Source: an uncultured Alistipes sp.
GTDB lineage: Bacteria; Bacteroidota; Bacteroidia; Bacteroidales; Rikenellaceae
Direction: 5' to 3'
Length of the DNA stretch: 6,343 nt
NCBI GenBank assembly: GCA_947174575.1
Contig: CAMWJM010000077.1
Span: forward strand, 1 to 6,343
Every line of letters starts with the position of its first letter. Position 1 is the stretch's first letter. The translations under genes and the position numbers were made by a program. Of this stretch, positions 1 to 6,343 are shown in pieces. Under the pieces are notes generated by a model. It saw nothing but the letters and a program-made list of their open reading frames with translations. It did no database searches and was not told where the DNA came from.

Positions 1-38
1 TTGCGGAGCTTCATTACATCGGCTGCTTTGATTTCCAT
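1..38 (-). CDS. tsf: Elongation factor Ts, N-terminal fragment (partial)
   Basis: Only the first 12 codons are present; the gene runs off the left edge. They read MEIKAADVMKLR, which matches the usual EF-Ts start, where the N-terminal UBA-like domain carries a VKxLR-type motif. EF-Ts is the cytoplasmic nucleotide-exchange factor that releases GDP from EF-Tu. The gene follows rpsB, the near-universal rpsB-tsf order, which strengthens an assignment resting on few residues. The start is ATG at 38. The leader just before it is A/T-rich with no Shine-Dalgarno motif, as is normal in Bacteroidota. The 103-nt gap to rpsB holds a strong hairpin, listed separately, that could set tsf level relative to S2. 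Confidence 0.88.
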   Translation of the reverse strand, partial: MEIKAADVMKLR

Positions 39-80
39 AAGAATGAATTTTAATCGTTAAACGTTCAATCATGCAGTCTC

Positions 81-128
81 CCCGCCCCGGCAGAACCGGA
101 ACCGAAGTCCCGTTCTGCACCCGGCGGG
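81..128 (-). promoter_or_regulatory. Strong hairpin with UUCG tetraloop between rpsB and tsf
   Basis: Read on the minus strand, CCCGCC (128-123) pairs with GGCGGG (86-81), followed by a small internal loop. GCAGAAC (118-112) then pairs with GTTCTGC (96-90), and GGGAC (111-107) with GTTCC (102-98, one G-U pair). The loop is UUCG (106-103) closed by C-G, the very stable cUUCGg tetraloop. A single G (97) is bulged. That gives 18 base pairs in 48 nt. No U-run follows it on the minus strand, so it is not a standard intrinsic terminator. A role as attenuator, processing site or mRNA stabiliser between rpsB and tsf is inferred. Confidence 0.72.
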
Positions 129-141
129 AAAAACTCGCGGT

Positions 142-1017
142 TTACTCCTCCGCAGCGGCTTCGGCAGCCGGCTCCTCGGCGGGAGCCTCCACGGCGGCGA
201 CTACCTCCTTGACGACCTCCTCCTCGGCATCGATCGTAGCCTTCACGGCTTTCTTGATGCGGGGCTTGGCCTCCTTCTTGGCAGCTTCGGCACCGGCCTC
301 GGCCTCCTGGGTCTCTTTCTCCTTTTCGAGCTTGCGCTCCTCCAGACCTTCGGCGATAGCGGCGCACATGGCCTCTACGACCACGGCGATCGACTTCGTA
401 GCATCGTCATTTGCAGGGATAACGTAATCAATGTCGGTCGGATCACAACAAGTATCAACCATTGCAAATACGGGGATGCTCAAACGCTTGGCCTCCTTAA
501 CGGCGTTGGCCTCCTTCTGTACGTCGACGACGAACAGAGCGGCCGGCAGACGCGTGAGGTCGGCGATCGAACCGAGGTTCTTTTCGAGTTTGGCACGCTG
601 GCGTGCGATCTGGAGCTTCTCGCGCTTGGAGAAGTTATCGAACGTACCGTCGGCGGTCATCTTGTCGATGGTCGCCATCTTCTTGACGGCTTTACGTATG
701 GTGGGGAAGTTCGTGAGCATACCGCCGGCCCAACGCTCGGTGACGTAGGGCATGCCGACGGCTGCAACCTTTTCGGCAACGATCTCCTTGGCCTGCTTCT
801 TGGTGGCGACGAACAGCACGCGGCGACCGCTCTTGGCGATCTGCTTGATGGCTGCGGCGGCCTCGTCGACCTTCAGAACGGTCTTGTGCAGGTCGATGAT
901 GTGGATGCCGTTCTTCTCCATGAAGATGTAGGGAGCCATTTTGGGGTTCCACTTGCGCTTCAGGTGACCGAAGTGCGCACCGGCCTCCAACAATGTATTA
1001 AAATCAGTACGTGACAT
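142..1017 (-). CDS. rpsB: 30S ribosomal protein S2 (bS2)
   Basis: bS2 is a structural protein of the small ribosomal subunit and is needed for bS1 binding in many bacteria. The 291-residue product opens MSRTDFNTLLEAGAHFGH. It carries the typical KRKWNPKMAPYIF segment (about 20-33), RWAGGMLTN (95-103) and the second family signature near 165-208, with its DPTDIDYVIPANDDA core. The core ends near residue 227. About 60 further residues form a low-complexity tail of E, A and K, so the protein is longer than the roughly 240 residues of E. coli S2. I chose ATG at 1017 over in-frame TTG at 1023 because it gives the conserved MSRT start and is preceded by an A-rich AATTGAAA. It ends in TAA at 144-142. 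The gap to rpsI is 176 nt, so it may have its own leader or promoter. Confidence 0.97.
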   Translation of the reverse strand: MSRTDFNTLLEAGAHFGHLKRKWNPKMAPYIFMEKNGIHIIDLHKTVLKVDEAAAAIKQIAKSGRRVLFVATKKQAKEIVAEKVAAVGMPYVTERWAGGMLTNFPTIRKAVKKMATIDKMTADGTFDNFSKREKLQIARQRAKLEKNLGSIADLTRLPAALFVVDVQKEANAVKEAKRLSIPVFAMVDTCCDPTDIDYVIPANDDATKSIAVVVEAMCAAIAEGLEERKLEKEKETQEAEAGAEAAKKEAKPRIKKAVKATIDAEEEVVKEVVAAVEAPAEEPAAEAAAEE

Positions 1018-1193
1018 TTTCAATTCTTGTTAATCGATTCTAATTCTCTTTTCAACAACTCCGCAAGTAGCGCCCCGACGAGGGACGATCCGCGAAGTTT
1101 TCCGCGGCGCGGCAACCGAACGGTAGTACATATATAATATAGGTAATCCTCCGATTTGGAACCGACGCCGTACTTGCCGAAATTCCGGTCGTA
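1018..1193 (-). promoter_or_regulatory. rpsI-rpsB intergenic region, candidate rpsB leader
   Basis: This 176-nt gap is unusual in an otherwise compact operon. It contains an AT-rich near-palindrome around 1126-1144 (TATATAATATA core) and a 5-bp GC hairpin (CCGCG 1107-1103 with CGCGG 1094-1090, 8-nt loop). A much weaker CCC/GGG inverted repeat lies at 1074-1084, and an A-rich stretch sits just before the rpsB start. I found no match to the Bacteroidetes -7 consensus TAnnTTTG on the minus strand here. It could hold a divergent promoter at the AT block or an S2-responsive leader; both are inferences. A 33-codon ATG frame (1131-1030) also fits here but has no sign of being a gene. Confidence 0.35.
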
Positions 1194-1580
1194 TTAACGC
1201 TTGCTGAACTGGAACTTGCGACGTGCACCGGGCTGACCGGGCTTCTTACGCTCAACCTCGCGGGGATCGCGCGTGAGGAATCCGGCCTTCTTGAGGGTCG
1301 GACGCATCTCGGCGTCGATCTCACACAACGCGCGTGCGATGCCCAGACGAGCGGCTTCAGCCTGCCCCTTGATGCCACCGCCATCGAGGTTGATGGCGAT
1401 GTCGTAACTCTCGGCGGTGTTGGTAGCCAACAGGGGCTGCTTGACCTGGAACTGGAGAATTTCGAGCGGGAAATAGGCAGCAAGCTCTTTGTGGTTGATT
1501 GTAATCTGACCCTTGCCCGGCTTCACGTATACGCGAGCCACAGCGGCCTTGCGGCGACCTACGGTGTTTACAACTTCCAT
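1194..1580 (-). CDS. rpsI: 30S ribosomal protein S9 (uS9)
   Basis: uS9 belongs to the head of the small subunit, and its C-terminal tail reaches the P-site tRNA anticodon loop. The 128-residue length is typical. It opens MEVVNTVGRRKAAVARVYV, where the GRRK(A/T)AVARV segment is diagnostic. The family signature GGGIKGQAEAARLGIARAL is at 67-85. The basic C-terminus (about 110-128) ends in the invariant SKR that touches tRNA. The start is ATG at 1580, only 5 nt after the rplM stop, so the two genes are almost certainly co-transcribed and probably translationally linked, as in the widespread rplM-rpsI pair. No Shine-Dalgarno motif precedes it. It ends in TAA at 1196-1194. Confidence 0.97.
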   Translation of the reverse strand: MEVVNTVGRRKAAVARVYVKPGKGQITINHKELAAYFPLEILQFQVKQPLLATNTAESYDIAINLDGGGIKGQAEAARLGIARALCEIDAEMRPTLKKAGFLTRDPREVERKKPGQPGARRKFQFSKR

Positions 1581-1585
1581 AACTC

Positions 1586-2041
1586 TTACTTGATCTCGTT
1601 CAACTTAATGCTCTTGGGGTTCTGGGCGGCGTGCGGATGCTCGGCGCCGGCATACACCTTGAGATTTTTCAACAACGCGGCACCCAGACGCGTGCGGGGC
1701 AGCATGCCCTTGACGGCCTTTTCTACCAAGAAAGTCGGTTTCTTGGCCAGGTAATCGACCGGAGTAGCGAAACGCTGACCGCCGGGATAACCCGTGTGAC
1801 GCGTGTAGACCTTGTCGGTCATTTTCTTGCCCGTGAGCTTCACCTTGTCCGCATTGACGACGATGACATAGTCACCGCAGTCCACGTGGGGCGTGTAGCT
1901 GGGCTTGTTCTTGCCGCGGAGGATCTTGGCCACCTGCGAAGCAAGACGTCCCAATACCTCGTTCGTTGCGTCGATCACCACCCATTCCTTGGCGACGGTC
2001 GAAGCATTGGCCGAGATAGTCTTGTAGCTTAATGAATCCAC
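1586..2041 (-). CDS. rplM: 50S ribosomal protein L13 (uL13)
   Basis: uL13 is an early-assembly protein of the large subunit. The 151-residue product has the usual KEWVVIDATNEVLGRLAS segment (18-35), the HVDCGDYVIVVNADKVKLTG strand region (52-71), HTGYPGGQR (82-90) and the signature around KGMLPRTRLGAALLKNLKVY to AGAEHPH (111-137). The start is a GTG at 2041. It is preferred because it gives MDSLSYKTISAN, which resembles the MD(T/S)LSYKT start I recall from Bacteroidales L13 proteins. The leader is A/T-rich with no Shine-Dalgarno motif. It is the first gene of the translation operon, read from the promoter at 2099-2129 with a leader of about 50 nt. It ends in TAA. Confidence 0.97.
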   Translation of the reverse strand: MDSLSYKTISANASTVAKEWVVIDATNEVLGRLASQVAKILRGKNKPSYTPHVDCGDYVIVVNADKVKLTGKKMTDKVYTRHTGYPGGQRFATPVDYLAKKPTFLVEKAVKGMLPRTRLGAALLKNLKVYAGAEHPHAAQNPKSIKLNEIK

Positions 2042-2079
2042 TGTGTTTTACGTTTAATTTAACTTGTTGTAATCCGTTT

Positions 2080-2094
2080 CCCGCATATTACGGG
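2080..2094 (-). repeat. Small inverted repeat at the predicted 5' end of the rplM mRNA
   Basis: CCCG and CGGG flank a 7-nt AT-rich loop directly after the predicted rplM transcription start (about 2092-2094). The stem is only 4 bp, so a real 5' stem-loop is possible but weakly supported. Confidence 0.3.
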
Positions 2095-2098
2095 TGCG

Positions 2099-2129
2099 CA
2101 AAGGTACGAAAAAATATTCACCCGGCAAA
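2099..2129 (-). promoter_or_regulatory. Bacteroidetes-type promoter of rplM-rpsI-rpsB-tsf
   Basis: On the minus strand there is TTTG (2129-2126), a 19-bp spacer, then TACCTTTG followed by C (2106-2099). This is an exact match to the known Bacteroidetes primary-sigma consensus, TTTG at -33 and TAnnTTTG at -7, with the usual spacing. Transcription would begin a few bases downstream, near 2092-2094, giving a leader of about 50 nt before the GTG start of rplM. It lies between the terminator of the preceding operon and the first ribosomal-protein gene, exactly where a promoter is expected. Confidence 0.9.
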
Positions 2130-2139
2130 CCGCAGGATG

Positions 2140-2187
2140 AAAAATTAAGGCCCCGGAGTGAAAAAAGTGCGCAAGCCGCAGAAAAAA
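2140..2187. promoter_or_regulatory. Phased A-tracts upstream of the rplM promoter
   Basis: Runs of A on the plus strand sit at 2140-2144, 2161-2166 and 2182-2187, with another inside the promoter spacer at 2109-2114. Centre-to-centre distances are about 30.5, 21.5 and 21 bp, close to three, two and two helical turns. Such phasing predicts intrinsic curvature. The placement, roughly -50, -71 and -92 from the predicted start, resembles the UP-element or bent DNA seen upstream of strong ribosomal promoters in other bacteria. The function is inferred. Confidence 0.5.
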
Positions 2188-2237
2188 TTCATGGCCCGAA
2201 TAAAGAGCATGGACAGGGAAATTTTCGGGAGCGGGGT

Positions 2238-2272
2238 AAAATAAAAGAGGAGCGGATCGTCGTCCGCCCCTC
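2238..2272 (-). terminator. Intrinsic terminator of the methylmalonyl-CoA decarboxylase operon
   Basis: On the minus strand GAGGGGCGGA (2272-2263) pairs with TCCGCTCCTC (2256-2247): 10 bp with one G-U, and a 6-nt loop (CGACGA). The U-rich run TTTTATTTT (2246-2238) follows immediately. It lies 27 nt after the oadB stop and about 110 nt before the rplM promoter. It should therefore separate the energy operon from the ribosomal-protein operon. Confidence 0.92.
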
Positions 2273-2299
2273 GAAACATATCGATAACCCTCGTCGTTC

Positions 2300-3511
2300 T
2301 TATCCTAAAAATGACAACAGGATCCCCGCCGCTACGGCCGAACCCACGACACCGGCCACGTTAGGCCCCATGGCGTGCATCAAGAGGTAGTTCGACGGAT
2401 CGGCTTTCTGACCCTCGGTCTGCGAAACGCGGGCAGCCATAGGAACGGCCGAAACGCCAGCCGAGCCGATGAGCGGGTTGATCTTATTCTCCTCCTTGCA
2501 GAAGAGGTTCATCAACTTGGCCAGCAACAGACCGCCGGCCGTACCCATGCAGAACGCCACGACGCCCAGAACGAGAATGCCCAACGTCCGGAAATTCAGG
2601 AACGCCTCGGCCGTAGCCGTAGCGCCTACGGTCAGGCCGAGGAAGATGACCACGATATTCATCAACTCGTTCTGCACCGTCTTGCTCAAGCGATCGACCA
2701 CGCCGCACTCCTTCATGAGGTTGCCCAGCATCAAACAGCCGATGAGCGGCGCAGCGCTGGGCAGCAGCAGCGAGATGATGACGGCGATGATGATCGGAAA
2801 GAGGATGCGCTCCAGTTTGGAAACGGGACGCAGCGTCCGCATCTTGATCTTGCGCTCTTTCTCGGTGGTCAGCAGTCGCATGATGGGCGGCTGGATCACC
2901 GGCACGAGGGCCATGTAGGAGTAGGCGGCCACAGCGATCGGCCCCAGCAGCTCGGGCGAGAGCATCGAGGTGAGGTAGATGGCTGTGGGGCCGTCGGCAC
3001 CGCCGATGATGCCGATCGAACCGGCCTGCGTAGGAGTGAAGCCCAGGGCATAGGCGCCGAGGAACGTCACGAAAATGCCGACCTGCGCCGCAGCACCCAG
3101 CAAGAAGCTCTTGGGGTTGGCGATCAGCGGGCCGAAATCGGTCATGGCACCCACGCCGACGAAGATCAGGCAAGGATAGATGCCCAACTTGACACCCAAA
3201 TAGAGGTAGTCGAGCAGTCCGGCGTTCGCCACGAAGATGTCCCAATGGACATGCCCGCCCTCGAACAGCTCGGTGTGATAGAGATCGGCCCCGGGCAGGT
3301 TGGTGAGCAGCATGCCGAACGCAATGGTGAAGAGCAGCAGCGGCTCGAACTTGTGCCGAATGGCCAGATACATCAGGAAGCAGGCGACGCCCAGCATCAC
3401 GACGCTACCCCACCCCATTTGAGTGAAGAAGCCCGCGACGCCCGTCGACTCGACGAATTTCAACAAACTCTCCGACACGAAGTCGGAACCGGAGGTCAAC
3501 AGATTCCCCAT
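2300..3511 (-). CDS. Na+-translocating methylmalonyl-CoA decarboxylase, beta subunit (OadB/MmdB family)
   Basis: This inner-membrane subunit decarboxylates carboxybiotin and couples CO2 release to Na+ export. The 403-residue product is strongly hydrophobic with many membrane segments. It carries the hallmark motif [14 protein letters not shown] with the conserved Asp at about 173, known to be essential for Na+ coupling in this family. The second conserved region is the C-terminal HAMGPNVAG (Asn about 384). A basic cytoplasmic loop follows the first motif ([11 protein letters not shown], about 215-225). I chose ATG at 3511, 4 nt after the biotin-carrier stop. An in-frame TTG at 3529 would overlap that gene by 14 nt and add only MSSSSL. 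It is the last gene of the operon, followed by the terminator. The same family serves oxaloacetate and glutaconyl-CoA decarboxylases; the substrate here is inferred from the neighbouring mce and mmdA. Confidence 0.93.
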   Translation of the reverse strand: MGNLLTSGSDFVSESLLKFVESTGVAGFFTQMGWGSVVMLGVACFLMYLAIRHKFEPLLLFTIAFGMLLTNLPGADLYHTELFEGGHVHWDIFVANAGLLDYLYLGVKLGIYPCLIFVGVGAMTDFGPLIANPKSFLLGAAAQVGIFVTFLGAYALGFTPTQAGSIGIIGGADGPTAIYLTSMLSPELLGPIAVAAYSYMALVPVIQPPIMRLLTTEKERKIKMRTLRPVSKLERILFPIIIAVIISLLLPSAAPLIGCLMLGNLMKECGVVDRLSKTVQNELMNIVVIFLGLTVGATATAEAFLNFRTLGILVLGVVAFCMGTAGGLLLAKLMNLFCKEENKINPLIGSAGVSAVPMAARVSQTEGQKADPSNYLLMHAMGPNVAGVVGSAVAAGILLSFLG

Positions 3512-3515
3512 AAGG

Positions 3516-3977
3516 CTACTCGATGACAATTAGACTATCGCCCTCCATGACCGTGGCGCCCTGCTGCACGAGGATCTGCTTCACCACGCCGGCGGCGGCG
3601 GCATCGATGTTGTTCTCCATCTTCATGGCCTCCAGCACGACGAGCGTCTGCCCGACAGCCACCTTGTCGCCCACGGCGACCTTGAGGGAGAGCACCGTAC
3701 CGGGCAGCGGACACTTCACCACGCTGCCGCCCGCCGTCGGAGCGGCCGCAGGCTTGGCTGCCGGAGCTGCCGTCGAGGGGGTGATCATGCCGCTGTTGGC
3801 CTCGCGGGGTGCGGGAGCCACCTGCGGCTTGGAGGCCGCGGCGGACGAAGCGCCCGCGATCTCCACCTCGTAGGGAGTGCCGTTGACGGTGACGTGGGCC
3901 ACGGTCGAAGCCTCGTTCACCTCGTCGATCTGCACGTTATAGTTCTGTCCGTTGATTTTCAGAGAGTAATCTTTCAT
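3516..3977 (-). CDS. Biotin carboxyl carrier subunit of methylmalonyl-CoA decarboxylase (gamma/MmdC type)
   Basis: This is the swinging-arm subunit that carries CO2 as carboxybiotin from the alpha to the beta subunit. The 153-residue product has three parts. An N-terminal beta-rich domain (about 1-41) begins [18 protein letters not shown] flexible Ala/Pro linker follows (about 42-84). The C-terminal biotinyl domain (about 85-153) contains the biotinylation motif EAMKMEN with target Lys119, 34 residues before the C-terminus, the usual distance. The CPLPGTV turn near 89-95 is also typical. The start is ATG at 3977, 9 nt after the oadG stop, and the stop is TAG. A related carrier occurs in acetyl- or propionyl-CoA carboxylases, but those operons need a biotin carboxylase and none is present here. 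Confidence 0.93.
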   Translation of the reverse strand: MKDYSLKINGQNYNVQIDEVNEASTVAHVTVNGTPYEVEIAGASSAAASKPQVAPAPREANSGMITPSTAAPAAKPAAAPTAGGSVVKCPLPGTVLSLKVAVGDKVAVGQTLVVLEAMKMENNIDAAAAGVVKQILVQQGATVMEGDSLIVIE

Positions 3978-3986
3978 TGCTTTAAA

Positions 3987-4343
3987 CTATTTTCGGTCGG
4001 GCAACTGGGTCAGACCGTGAATTTTAGAATTCCAGGGCGAATAGGCGCGCTTGATGCTCAAAATGGTCAGCACCTCCGATTCGCGGTCGTGCATGGCGCT
4101 GCGATAGAGGTCGAGCGCCGTGGCGATGGCCGCGATCTCCTCCTCGTGCACCTGCCCCTGTACGACCACGCGCCCAGAAGGAGCGGCGGCGACGGACGGC
4201 TGACGACGCGCGAAGACCAGTCCGAAACACTTCATGACGCCCACCAGCAGCACCAGCACGAAGAACACCAGGCAGATGCTGATCAGGGCCACCCACAACA
4301 TCTCGGGCCATCCCCAGTCCGTGACTATCAATATCTTCATCAT
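3987..4343 (-). CDS. OadG-like small membrane subunit of methylmalonyl-CoA decarboxylase (delta/MmdD type)
   Basis: This small subunit anchors and helps assemble the decarboxylase at the membrane. The 118-residue protein has one hydrophobic span (about 15-37, MLWVALISICLVFFVLVLLV) followed by basic residues (FARRQ) and a cytoplasmic tail. The tail holds an acidic helix (HEEEIAAIATALDLYR, about 66-81) and ends SPWNSKIHGLTQLPDRK, which I recall as a typical C-terminus of Bacteroidales OadG homologues. The start is ATG at 4343; a second ATG directly follows at 4340 and either may be used. The gap to mmdA is 12 nt and to the biotin carrier 9 nt. OadG proteins are poorly conserved, so position between alpha and biotin subunits is a large part of the evidence. 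The tail lacks the His cluster described at the C-terminus of some oxaloacetate decarboxylase gamma subunits. Confidence 0.85.
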   Translation of the reverse strand: MMKILIVTDWGWPEMLWVALISICLVFFVLVLLVGVMKCFGLVFARRQPSVAAAPSGRVVVQGQVHEEEIAAIATALDLYRSAMHDRESEVLTILSIKRAYSPWNSKIHGLTQLPDRK

Positions 4344-4355
4344 CGCAGGGGTCGG

Positions 4356-5921
<1,566 letters not shown>

Positions 5922-5928
5922 AACCCGA

Positions 5929-6339
5929 TTATTTGTTTTTGTTCTCGCACAACTCGGTCAGAATGCCCTGCGTCGACTTGGGATGCAGGAAAGCGATGGT
6001 CATCCCCTCGGCGCCCTTGCGCGGGGTCTTGTCGATCAGACGGATGCCCTTGGCCTCGGCGTCGGAGAGCTGCTCCTCGATGTTCTCGCAAGCGAGGGCC
6101 ATGTGGTGGATGCCGATGCCGCGGTTCTCGATGAACTTGGCGATGGTCGACTCCTCGGAGGTAGGCTCCAGCAGCTCGATCTTGGTCTGGCCCAGCAGGA
6201 AAAAAGCCGTGCGCACCTTCTGGTCGGCGACCTCCTCGATGGCGTAACACTTCAGACCCAACACGCCCTCCCAGTAGGGAATGGCTTCATCCAGGCTCTT
6301 CACAGCGATGCCGAGATGCTCGATATGAGAAACTTTCAT
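5929..6339 (-). CDS. mce: Methylmalonyl-CoA epimerase
   Basis: It interconverts (R)- and (S)-methylmalonyl-CoA, linking B12-dependent methylmalonyl-CoA mutase (R product) to the decarboxylase encoded next (S substrate). The 136-residue protein is a complete VOC-superfamily epimerase with two beta-alpha-beta-beta-beta modules. Probable metal ligands by family pattern are His8 (IEHLGIAV), Glu55 (TKIELLEP), a His in GIGIHHMAL (78 or 79) and Glu129 (GILTELCE). The start is ATG at 6339, only 4 nt from the right edge, giving the typical [13 protein letters not shown] opening; the stop is TAA. It is the first gene of the operon visible here, and its promoter or an earlier operon member would lie outside the window. 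Confidence 0.95.
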   Translation of the reverse strand: MKVSHIEHLGIAVKSLDEAIPYWEGVLGLKCYAIEEVADQKVRTAFFLLGQTKIELLEPTSEESTIAKFIENRGIGIHHMALACENIEEQLSDAEAKGIRLIDKTPRKGAEGMTIAFLHPKSTQGILTELCENKNK

Positions 6340-6343
6340 AATG

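Noticed and set aside
81..128. Intrinsic terminator after rpsB
   Set aside because: The stem is strong, but the bases after it on the minus strand (GAGACTGCATGATT) contain no U-run, so it is listed as a hairpin of unknown role.
1060..1074. Possible -7 promoter element (TACTTGC) before rpsB
   Set aside because: It is one base short of TAnnTTTG and has no TTTG at the right distance upstream.
2375..3526. 383-codon plus-strand open frame opposite oadB
   Set aside because: It is rich in His, Gln, Asp and Glu with no known motif, and is fully antisense to a gene with strong family motifs. It is a shadow frame.

Overview
The window comes from a moderately GC-rich member of the Bacteroidota, most likely order Bacteroidales and perhaps Alistipes-like. 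The genus is an inference from protein flavour and base composition and was not tested. Three things support the phylum: a match to the Bacteroidetes-type promoter (TTTG, 19 bp, TAnnTTTG) before rplM; no Shine-Dalgarno motif before any of the nine starts, with A/T-rich leaders instead before several; and the gene order rplM-rpsI-rpsB-tsf. Every gene lies on the minus strand, so in transcription order the window reads from 6343 down to 1.

Region A (6339 down to 2300) is a tightly packed five-gene operon for the last steps of the succinate-to-propionate pathway. It encodes methylmalonyl-CoA epimerase, then the four subunits of a sodium-pumping methylmalonyl-CoA decarboxylase: carboxyltransferase alpha, OadG-like membrane anchor, biotin carrier, and the multi-spanning beta subunit. 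Gaps between genes are only 4-12 nt. The epimerase supplies the (S)-methylmalonyl-CoA that the alpha subunit decarboxylates. CO2 passes to biotin on the carrier and is released at the beta subunit, driving Na+ export. The operon ends at a strong intrinsic terminator (2238-2272). Any promoter lies beyond the right edge.

Region B (2237 down to 2042) is the inter-operon control region. It holds helically phased A-tracts and then the rplM promoter.

Region C (2041 down to 1) is a translation operon: uL13 (rplM), uS9 (rpsI), bS2 (rpsB) and the first codons of EF-Ts (tsf, cut by the window edge). The 176-nt rpsI-rpsB gap and the 103-nt rpsB-tsf gap are the only sizeable non-coding stretches. The latter contains a long hairpin with a cUUCGg tetraloop, the best candidate regulatory structure in the window.

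The genes are conserved core functions, and I found no undescribed multi-gene system. The points worth checking are RNA and regulatory features between genes. Long plus-strand ORFs opposite mmdA and oadB are shadows of the real genes.
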